DNA from: Neisseriales bacterium
GTDB taxonomy: Bacteria; Pseudomonadota; Gammaproteobacteria; Burkholderiales; UBA11063
DNA length: 6,050 bases
Direction: 5' to 3'
Assembly (NCBI GenBank): GCA_003538525.1
Contig: DPRZ01000067.1
Location: forward strand, 1-6,050
Position numbers and translations under genes: made by a program. Below, piece by piece: positions 1-4,543 of the stretch (position 1 is the stretch's first letter; every line of letters starts with the position of its first letter). A model generated the notes under the pieces. That model saw only the letters and a program-made list of their open reading frames with translations. It searched no databases and had not been told where the DNA came from.

Positions 1-41
1 TATGCACATCTTAAATAAATAACATTTAAGCTAGTAATGAT

Positions 42-80
42 TTGAAATTTTATTTTATATAAATCAATCAATGAAATAAT
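42..80 (+). promoter_or_regulatory. possible promoter of the first lipoprotein gene
   Basis: The leader of the first gene is very AT-rich. The best -10 candidate is AATAAT at 75-80, preceded by TG at 72-73, which gives the extended form TGnAATAAT with one mismatch to TATAAT. It would start transcription near 87, leaving a leader of about 23 bases that includes the ribosome binding site at 99-105. A TTGAAA at 42-47 resembles a -35 box but is too far from this -10 and too close to the alternative TATAAA at 58-63, so the assignment is weak. Confidence 0.28.
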
Positions 81-109
81 CTGGTTTAGCTAGTTTTCAA
101 AGGATAGAA

Positions 110-718
110 ATGAATAAAGTACTAATTACGTTGGTATCACTTTTAATGTTGGGTGCTTGTAATAGCGGAGGGAGCAATCCATCGGGGAATAGCAGCGCTA
201 ATTTAAATAATTCTCACACTCAATCAACACAAGTTATCACCCCTACAGTTCCTGTTGGCTATGAAAAAGATGCCGAGTCGTGTCATAGCAATGGTGGAGT
301 GCTGTTAGTCGGTACGGTCGCAGCGACGCCAGTTTATAAAAGCGGTTCACTGCGTCAAGGTGTTGAGTTATCGCACACCCATATTACAATTAATCCACTT
401 GGCACGACTAACCCAAATGCGGCTTATGACATGGCAGTAGATAATGCGTTTGCCGCGGGCTATGATGTTGCTCAACCGAATAAAGCCGTGCCAGCACCAT
501 TGTCGAGTTTAATGGTTGGCACACTGATCGAAGCTTGCGGTTTAACTTATTCGAATGGCAATGGCGCAATTAAGCAAGGAATTCATTTCGTACACTTAAA
601 TGATCAGCCAATTATCCCAAATGTCACCGCCAATGGTTGGGTAAAAATTGTCAACTCGAATGGATCGCTGAGTGATAATTTGGAGGGGAGCTCAGAATAT
701 TCTTATTTGTGGAATTAA
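110..718 (+). CDS. predicted outer-membrane lipoprotein, family not recognised
   Basis: This encodes a 202-residue exported lipoprotein of unknown function. The start is well supported: AAAGGAT at 99-105 lies a few bases before the ATG, and the signal peptide begins directly with MNK. Residues 1-16 form the signal peptide and LGAC at 14-17 is the lipobox, so Cys17 should be lipidated. Asn18 rather than Asp follows it, which fits sorting to the outer membrane. Residues 18-48 are a Ser/Asn/Thr-rich linker. A compact domain runs from about 50 to 202 and contains VELSHTHI near 85-92, YDMAVDN near 106-112, ACG at 142-144 and GIHFVH at 157-162. The only other cysteines are 58 and 143, a possible disulfide. 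The His-rich motifs and the ending EYSYLW look like a conserved family fold, but I cannot name the family, and metal binding is only a possibility. The gene converges on the small secreted-protein gene, with 6 bases between stop codons and no visible terminator. Confidence 0.82.
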   Translation: MNKVLITLVSLLMLGACNSGGSNPSGNSSANLNNSHTQSTQVITPTVPVGYEKDAESCHSNGGVLLVGTVAATPVYKSGSLRQGVELSHTHITINPLGTTNPNAAYDMAVDNAFAAGYDVAQPNKAVPAPLSSLMVGTLIEACGLTYSNGNGAIKQGIHFVHLNDQPIIPNVTANGWVKIVNSNGSLSDNLEGSSEYSYLWN

Positions 719-724
719 GTGTAA

Positions 725-1012
725 CTATTTACTTAATTCAAGCCATGCCGTAGCCGTTTTGCAGGCTTTGTCTTTATCGCGAATTAAGGTGGTGGTATTG
801 GTATAATTTACCGAGACCAAGCGCGTTGCATTCGGTAGGGCATTAATTTTTTTCTGCAATTTTTGGTTTAGCTCATCTTGGGTGTCAGCACTATCGGTGT
901 TGGTGAAAATGAGGGATGGGCAAACCGTTGCGGTAATTGGTACGACATTTAGCGCATAGCTTGGATTAATTAAAGCCATACAACTGAGAAGTGCTAAAGT
1001 TAATTTTTTCAT
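725..1012 (-). CDS. small secreted protein with one cysteine pair, function unknown
   Basis: This encodes a 95-residue preprotein that I do not recognise. An upstream in-frame ATG at 1054 would add 14 residues (MINFRRKN...), but the start at 1012 is preferred. It opens a textbook signal peptide, MKKLTLALLS followed by CMALINPSYA, and has AAAGA six bases upstream on the minus strand. Cleavage is expected after Ala20 (SYA|LN). The mature protein is about 75 residues. It has Cys31 and Cys84, well placed for one intramolecular disulfide. Between them a polar, Gln/Asp/Lys-rich stretch (about 41-58) looks helical, followed by a beta-like segment, RLVSVNYTNTTTLI (64-77). The size and disulfide suggest a small periplasmic or secreted protein. 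The gene is last in the minus-strand run, 243 bases after the preceding lipoprotein gene, so it probably has its own promoter, though I could not identify one confidently. Confidence 0.72.
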   Translation of the reverse strand: MKKLTLALLSCMALINPSYALNVVPITATVCPSLIFTNTDSADTQDELNQKLQKKINALPNATRLVSVNYTNTTTLIRDKDKACKTATAWLELSK

Positions 1013-1123
1013 GCTTGATCTTTCATAAATGTTTTTGCGTCGGAAATTTATCATTGATTGTTACCATAAGGATATGTTTTCGTAATCAAATGCGGGAACT
1101 TTGTAGGCGCTGCTTGAATATAA

Positions 1124-1164
1124 TTGATAGTTATATTAACTGGTTTCGGTTTTATCACTATCAA
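1124..1164. repeat. inverted repeat in the 1013-1255 intergenic gap
   Basis: TTGATAGT at 1124-1131 is perfectly complementary to ACTATCAA at 1157-1164, an 8-bp stem. After one mismatch a further 3 bp can pair inward. The remaining interior holds a direct repeat of GGTTT. No run of T follows on either strand, so it is not a standard intrinsic terminator. In the minus direction it lies 3' of the Ig-like lipoprotein gene and 5' of the small secreted-protein gene. It may shape a leader or a 3' end, but chance is not excluded in such AT-rich DNA. Confidence 0.35.
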
Positions 1165-1169
1165 ATAGC

Positions 1170-1202
1170 CAATCCAATTGATTAAAGCTAGTTATTGGAT
1201 TG
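1170..1202. repeat. 9-bp inverted repeat, possible hairpin downstream of lipoprotein gene
   Basis: CAATCCAAT at 1170-1178 pairs perfectly with ATTGGATTG at 1194-1202 around a 15-base loop. It sits 54 bases past the stop of the minus-strand Ig-like lipoprotein gene, where a 3'-end hairpin would be expected, but no U-tract follows it in that direction. Together with the repeat at 1124-1164 it makes two tandem potential stem-loops. I call it a possible mRNA 3'-end structure or binding site. Confidence 0.4.
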
Positions 1203-1255
1203 AAGATCCGCTATTTTCCTTACGATGATGTAATCAGATGAGACTAATTTAGACA

Positions 1256-2008
1256 TTAAGGTCGTACAGGTATTTCATAGCGAAGTGGTGGATAGTAATA
1301 TTTACTAAACATTGTAGACTCTACGATATCAATGACGCTAGGTAAAAAAAGTAATATCGCACCTACCGCAACTAGCGCGACAGGTGTTCCAATTGGTGGC
1401 TGTGTTGGTTGATCACTAACAATTCCATGAATAATTTCTTTGAAACTTGGTGTACCCATGATTTCAATATCGCCAATGGTATAAGCTTGTCGTGAGGACA
1501 TAATCTTGCCATTTGCATTCGAGGCTCCAGTTACTGCTACCACTACATCCGTACTTAATCCATTTTGTATCGAGTAAAAAGTACTTTCGCTAATGTTGCT
1601 GGTTAAGATGCCATAATTAACTGCTACGGTATAGGTATTAACTTCAGCTGGAGAAGCTCCTTTAACGGTATAAATAACTGGTGTTTTAAAATTAAGCTGC
1701 GATTGACCATTTTGCGTAGGGATACCATTGGCAAGTATCTCTGTTGTATTTGCCGATAGCGTAAATATTGGAACTAGCTGAGTGACATCGGTTGATTCAG
1801 GCAATTGAACTGAAATGTTGTAATTGGTCGTTGGGCTATTGCTGCCATAGCTAGTTATGATGCCAGGCGTTCCATTAATCGCAAAACTGGTGATGGTTGG
1901 AGGACTAGCTGGCACTGAGTTACCTGAGTTACAGGCAAATAAACCGCTAGTTATTAAGATGCTGGTCATTAAAAAAATCCATTGTTTCTGTATTTTAAAT
2001 GTTTTCAT
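1256..2008 (-). CDS. lipoprotein with DUF5018-like Ig domain and C-terminal hydrophobic segment
   Basis: This encodes a 250-residue exported lipoprotein of unknown function. Residues 1-25 are the signal peptide, with lipobox LFAC at 23-26. Cys26 is followed by Asn-Ser-Gly, the same CNSG start as the lipoprotein at 110-718. Residues 38-131 look like the Ig-like beta-sandwich repeat of DUF5018-type proteins: an ITSF opening, then VPI following a TDVTQL segment, then a TPVIYTVKG strand and an ending NTYTVAVNY. Such domains usually act as structural or adhesive modules on the envelope. Residues 132-206 form a second region with no match that I recognise. Residues about 207-226 (GTPVALVAVGAILLFLPSVI) are strongly hydrophobic, enough for a membrane helix, and are followed by a Tyr/Pro-rich tail. 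A second membrane segment is odd in a lipoprotein. The start codon has no clear Shine-Dalgarno; the next Met (14) would lose the positively charged n-region, so 2008 is kept. Confidence 0.78.
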   Translation of the reverse strand: MKTFKIQKQWIFLMTSILITSGLFACNSGNSVPASPPTITSFAINGTPGIITSYGSNSPTTNYNISVQLPESTDVTQLVPIFTLSANTTEILANGIPTQNGQSQLNFKTPVIYTVKGASPAEVNTYTVAVNYGILTSNISESTFYSIQNGLSTDVVVAVTGASNANGKIMSSRQAYTIGDIEIMGTPSFKEIIHGIVSDQPTQPPIGTPVALVAVGAILLFLPSVIDIVESTMFSKYYYPPLRYEIPVRP

Positions 2009-2105
2009 GTTGCGCTATTCACTAAAGGTTAACGTGGTTAATTAAGTTAGGCAATATTTTCTCATGAGTAACCACCTGATTTTGTGGCTTTTCTAGAAAG
2101 TTGTT

Positions 2106-2111
2106 ATTATA
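2106..2111 (-). promoter_or_regulatory. candidate -10 element for the Ig-like lipoprotein gene
   Basis: On the minus strand the sequence TATAAT occupies 2111 to 2106, an exact -10 consensus, but no convincing -35 lies at the right distance. Transcription would begin near 2099, giving a leader of about 90 bases. The 10-bp palindrome TTTCTAGAAA (2090-2099) would lie right at the start point. Inside the leader, AGCCAC and GTGGTT (minus strand, 2089-2084 and 2075-2070) can form a 6-bp stem with one G-U pair. A weaker alternative promoter closer to the gene (TTGCCT, 17 bases, TAACCT) is also possible. Confidence 0.32.
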
Positions 2112-2150
2112 TTAAGTTACCATGCCTAATGATGATCGGAGACTTTATCC

Positions 2151-2597
2151 TTAATTTGAATGATCAATGATAATTTGCCATTTATTCGCATGTTTTTCAA
2201 AAATTAGCGAAGTTACACCAGAGTACTCTTTGCTTTCAGTTTTGAGCTGCCAACGACCATAAAGAAAGGCATGATTTTCATCTAAAGCACGAATTTCATC
2301 AATTTTAATATTGAGTTTGCCCATGCCTTGTCGGTTGGTGCCATATTTCTTTTGATAATGATCATATGAATTTTGCCAACCATGAATAAATTTATCGCCA
2401 GAAATAAATAAAGTTTTATCACTTTTCACATATCCTGCCATAAAACATTTTAGATCGGCTGCATTCCAACATTGGACTGAATCATACATTGCCTGAGTTA
2501 CGCCAGTTTGAATTGATTCTGTTTGAGTCTGGTTTAAATTGTCTGCATGGACAGCAAGGCTAAGTGTGCTAGTTAAGAGAATTAATATTTTTTTCAT
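2151..2597 (-). CDS. secreted NTF2-like protein of the DUF4440/SnoaL-like type
   Basis: This encodes a 148-residue protein with a signal peptide (MKKILILLTSTLSLAVHA, cleavage after Ala18), so the mature protein should be periplasmic or secreted. Residues about 34-148 have the pattern of a DUF4440/SnoaL-like cone-shaped alpha+beta fold. An N-terminal helix with CWNAADLKCFMAGY (43-56) is followed by the strand LFISGD, then the helix GWQNSYDHYQKKYG (73-86). The antiparallel strands LNIKIDEIRALDENHAFLYG, YSGVTSLIFEK and WQIIIDHSN complete the fold. The ending W.I..DHS matches the usual C-terminus of this family. Members range from enzymes to ligand-binding or immunity-like proteins, so no activity is assigned. 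Cys43 and Cys51 lie about two turns apart on the first helix. The start is supported by AAGGAA at 2607-2602 on the minus strand, four bases before the ATG, and by the signal peptide. A strong extended -10 promoter lies upstream, after the dinB stop. Confidence 0.82.
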   Translation of the reverse strand: MKKILILLTSTLSLAVHADNLNQTQTESIQTGVTQAMYDSVQCWNAADLKCFMAGYVKSDKTLFISGDKFIHGWQNSYDHYQKKYGTNRQGMGKLNIKIDEIRALDENHAFLYGRWQLKTESKEYSGVTSLIFEKHANKWQIIIDHSN

Positions 2598-2657
2598 GGT
2601 ATTCCTTGAAATTAAACGGCTAAGTTAGAACTATGGACTAATATTTGTCAGGCTGTA

Positions 2658-2666
2658 ATTATAACA
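2658..2666 (-). promoter_or_regulatory. extended -10 promoter of the NTF2-like gene
   Basis: On the minus strand TGTTATAAT reads from 2666 to 2658. It is an exact TATAAT with the TG dinucleotide of an extended -10, which can work without a good -35 box; none is visible here. The start point would be near 2651, with a leader of about 54 bases ending in the AAGGAA ribosome binding site. It lies 31 bases past the dinB stop, so the NTF2-like gene is probably transcribed independently of dinB. Confidence 0.5.
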
Positions 2667-2696
2667 TTGACGAACATTTAGGATTAAACGCTATAG

Positions 2697-3770
2697 TTAA
2701 AATAATTCAAGTTGTTGTGAATCTATTTTGTCCGCATATTTAAAGGTTACTCCGATACCTAATAAGCGAATGGCTTGTGAATTGCGCTGTTGGCAGACAT
2801 GGAGCAATTGTGCAAAATGTGGGTAGCTCAATTCTTGATAGGCGCTTTCGGCGCTGGTGGCTTTAAAATCCTTAAATTTGAGCTTGAGAAAAATGCTTTT
2901 GATTTCAGCGTGAAGATTAGTTTGGTTTAAGCGACGCATAAATTCATCAAATAAGCGCTGTAGTTCCAGCTGGAGTTGCTCAGTTTGTTGAATATCTTGA
3001 TTAAAGGTAGTTTCCACACTCAATGATTTGCGCTGTTGATGTGGATTAACTGGACGGTGATCAATTCCTTGCGCTTGATAATACAGCGCCGTGCCAAATT
3101 TGCCAAACCAAGCACAGAGTTGGGCTTGCGAGTAGGCTTGTAAATCACAACAGGTCTGAATGCCACGTTGTTCCAATCTACGCGCCATAACCTTACCAAC
3201 TCCAAAAATCTTATTTACCGGCAGTTGATTGACAAATTCCATAACTCGTTCAGGTGGAATTACGCATAATCCATTCGGTTTTTGCCAACCGCTCGCCACC
3301 TTGGCAATAAATTTATTTACCGAGACTCCAGCTGATGCGGTTAGTTGTTCTTGCTGCCAAATTTGTTGGCGAATTCGTTCGGCGATACGGGTAGCACTCC
3401 CGTGTTCGAGCTGGGATGCGCTGACATCTAAATACGCTTCGTCTAAAGACAGCGGTTCAACTAAGTCGGTGTACTCGCGAAAAATAGCTTGGATGCGTTG
3501 TGAGACTTGTTTGTACAAAGTCATGTTGACGGGCAACAAGACCAATGACGGGCATAATTTCATGGCGTGCGCCGAGGACATCGCGGAATGTAAGCCAAAT
3601 TTGCGTGCGGCATAATTGCAGGTGCAAAGCACGCCACGTTGATTGGGATTACCACCAACCGCAACGGGTAAATTAGCTAAACTTGGATTTTCACGCATTT
3701 CAATCGCAGCATAAAAACAATCCATATCGATATGAATGATTTTGCGTTGTGGGCTTGGTTTAGTCGTCAT
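2697..3770 (-). CDS. dinB: DNA polymerase IV (Y-family translesion polymerase)
   Basis: This encodes a 357-residue error-prone polymerase that extends primers past damaged or blocked template in the cytoplasm. E. coli Pol IV is 351 residues, so it is full length. The palm carries IIHIDMDCFY at 11-20, giving metal ligand Asp15 and steric-gate Tyr20, and SLDEAYLD at 108-115 with catalytic Asp110 and Glu111. GVSVNKFIAKVAS near 148-160 and KPNGLCVI at 164-171 are typical of the family. The helix-hairpin-helix thumb is at about 185-213 (NKIFGVGKVMARRL). The little finger starts at the linker RKSLSVETTF (247-256). The last five residues, QLELF (353-357), fit the beta-clamp binding consensus QLxLF. 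The ATG at 3770 is effectively the only start: an in-frame stop lies at 3782-3780 with no start codon between, and the next Met is inside the active-site motif. No Shine-Dalgarno precedes it. No E. coli-type LexA box is visible upstream. Confidence 0.97.
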   Translation of the reverse strand: MTTKPSPQRKIIHIDMDCFYAAIEMRENPSLANLPVAVGGNPNQRGVLCTCNYAARKFGLHSAMSSAHAMKLCPSLVLLPVNMTLYKQVSQRIQAIFREYTDLVEPLSLDEAYLDVSASQLEHGSATRIAERIRQQIWQQEQLTASAGVSVNKFIAKVASGWQKPNGLCVIPPERVMEFVNQLPVNKIFGVGKVMARRLEQRGIQTCCDLQAYSQAQLCAWFGKFGTALYYQAQGIDHRPVNPHQQRKSLSVETTFNQDIQQTEQLQLELQRLFDEFMRRLNQTNLHAEIKSIFLKLKFKDFKATSAESAYQELSYPHFAQLLHVCQQRNSQAIRLLGIGVTFKYADKIDSQQLELF

Positions 3771-3776
3771 GGCGTA

Positions 3777-3785
3777 ATTTTAACA
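3777..3785 (-). promoter_or_regulatory. candidate extended -10 promoter of dinB
   Basis: The minus strand reads TGTTAAAAT from 3785 to 3777, a TG-extended -10 with five of six matches to TATAAT. The end of the hexamer is six bases from the A of the dinB ATG, so the expected start point falls at or within a base or two of position 3770. The resulting mRNA would be leaderless or nearly so, which agrees with the lack of a ribosome binding site. Confidence 0.45.
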
Positions 3786-3794
3786 TGCTAAAAT
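3786..3794 (+). promoter_or_regulatory. candidate extended -10 promoter of the HAD phosphatase gene
   Basis: TGCTAAAAT at 3786-3794 is a TG-extended -10 with five of six matches to TATAAT. Transcription would begin near 3801, giving a leader of about 35 bases that contains the AAGG ribosome binding site at 3826-3829. No good -35 hexamer is seen upstream. It would drive the phosphatase and probably the transporter behind it. Confidence 0.42.
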
Positions 3795-3825
3795 CTGGGT
3801 TGGAGTAAGCAAATAACTAATTGAC

Positions 3826-3829
3826 AAGG
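3826..3829 (+). promoter_or_regulatory. ribosome binding site that sets the HAD gene start
   Basis: AAGG at 3826-3829 lies six bases before the ATG at 3836. A longer reading frame could open with TTG at 3821, but the nearest GGAG (3802-3805) is 15 bases from it, which is too far. The AAGG therefore favours 3836, which also gives the usual short N-terminus before the HAD motif I. Confidence 0.6.
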
Positions 3830-3835
3830 TTTAAC

Positions 3836-4492
3836 ATGACAACTGTAATTAAGGCGATATTTTGGGATTTGGATGGAACGCTGGTTGATAGTGAATTAAT
3901 TCATGAGCAGGCGGCATTTTTTGCTACTCGCGAATTGGGGTTTGTCAGTGCAGTTGAGATAATTCCAGCAGGCTTAGAGAATTTGGCGGTGTTTGAGTTA
4001 ATGCTCGGGCAAGCGCTGAGTTTAGATAATCAAGCGCTATTTGCGCGCTGGGAGCAATTGGCGATTGAGTATGCACTCGCTCGCATTAGCCCGCAACAAC
4101 AAATTAAACAATCACTGGAGTTATTTAATTATTTTGCCAGCTTAGGTTTACCACAAGCGGTAGTGTCTAATTCAACCGCACCGCTGGTACGGCATAGTTT
4201 GCAACAACTCGGGATTTTGGAGCACTGTAGCCAGATTTTTAGCCGTGATAGTGTCGAATTTGGCAAACCTCACCCGCAATTATATCTAAATGCACTTGAA
4301 TTTCATCAACTCTCACCTAGTCAGTGTTTAAGCTTTGAAGATAGCCGTTCGGGAATTACGGCAGCCCAAGCTTGTGGAATTAATGTAATTGGGATTGGTG
4401 AAAATACACGCCAATATGCGCCGCAGTTAGTTTGCGATTTAAACCACGAGAGTTGGCTAAAGTTAATCCAAGAGTCATTTAATTGTGCTTAA
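3836..4492 (+). CDS. HAD-superfamily hydrolase, phosphoglycolate phosphatase/beta-phosphoglucomutase-like
   Basis: This encodes a 218-residue cytoplasmic phosphatase or phosphomutase of HAD subfamily I. All four motifs are present. Motif I is DLDGTLVDSE at 11-20, with nucleophile Asp11 and acid/base Asp13. Motif II is VVSNST at 109-114 with Ser111. Motif III is GKPHPQLY at 143-150 with Lys144. Motif IV is FEDSRSG at 167-173 with Glu168 and Asp169. The helical cap inserted after motif I spans roughly 18-85. Length and layout match enzymes that dephosphorylate small phosphosugars, phosphoglycolate, pseudouridine phosphate or similar substrates. The sequence does not decide between these, so no gene symbol is given. 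The reading frame could extend to a TTG at 3821, but spacing and the AAGG site favour the ATG at 3836. The gene diverges from dinB and lies 51 bases ahead of the MHS-like transporter on the same strand. No terminator is visible between them, so they are probably co-transcribed. Confidence 0.9.
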   Translation: MTTVIKAIFWDLDGTLVDSELIHEQAAFFATRELGFVSAVEIIPAGLENLAVFELMLGQALSLDNQALFARWEQLAIEYALARISPQQQIKQSLELFNYFASLGLPQAVVSNSTAPLVRHSLQQLGILEHCSQIFSRDSVEFGKPHPQLYLNALEFHQLSPSQCLSFEDSRSGITAAQACGINVIGIGENTRQYAPQLVCDLNHESWLKLIQESFNCA

Positions 4493-4517
4493 GAGTAGAT
4501 TTAGCAATAACCATTTA

Positions 4518-4536
4518 ACTCATTCTGGAATTGAGT
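4518..4536 (+). other. small hairpin next to the transporter ribosome binding site
   Basis: ACTCA at 4518-4522 pairs with TGAGT at 4532-4536 around a 9-base loop, TTCTGGAAT, which is itself partly self-complementary. It ends directly before GGA (4537-4539), the only Shine-Dalgarno-like bases before the ATG at 4544. In mRNA it could modulate ribosome access. The 5-bp stem is short and may be chance. Confidence 0.25.
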
Positions 4537-4543
4537 GGATTAG

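Larger units (their letters stand above)
3777..3794. repeat. 18-bp near-perfect palindrome in the divergent dinB/HAD promoter region
   Basis: ATTTTAACATGCTAAAAT has 6-bp perfectly complementary outer arms (ATTTTA and TAAAAT), a single A/C mismatch pair, and a central CATG. Each half reads as an extended -10 element, TGTTAAAAT leftward and TGCTAAAAT rightward. It is either a symmetric bidirectional promoter, an operator for a dimeric repressor, or both. Confidence 0.55.

Noticed and set aside
991..1185. Plus-strand open frame of 64 residues.
   Set aside because: It starts with GTG inside the antisense of a convincing signal-peptide coding region, has no ribosome binding site, and its product has no coherent domain or signal.
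1857..2045. Plus-strand open frame of 62 residues.
   Set aside because: It is the antisense of the lipoprotein signal peptide and N-terminal linker, with no independent support.
3020..3205. Second minus-strand frame of 61 residues inside dinB.
   Set aside because: It is an out-of-frame shadow of the thumb and little-finger coding region. The main frame is intact, so there is no frameshift.
3229..3615. Plus-strand open frame of 128 residues antisense to dinB.
   Set aside because: It lies wholly opposite conserved polymerase motifs. Its Ser/Cys/Ile-rich composition is what reverse reading of that region gives.
3711..3728. Tyr instead of Phe at the DinB steric gate (residue 20).
   Set aside because: CFYAAxE is common among bacterial Pol IV proteins and both aromatic residues work as the gate, so it is not unusual.
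3771..3835. An SOS/LexA box controlling dinB.
   Set aside because: No CTGT-N8-ACAG type site is present in the divergent gap. The palindrome there does not resemble the E. coli LexA box, although LexA sites of other lineages cannot be excluded by eye.
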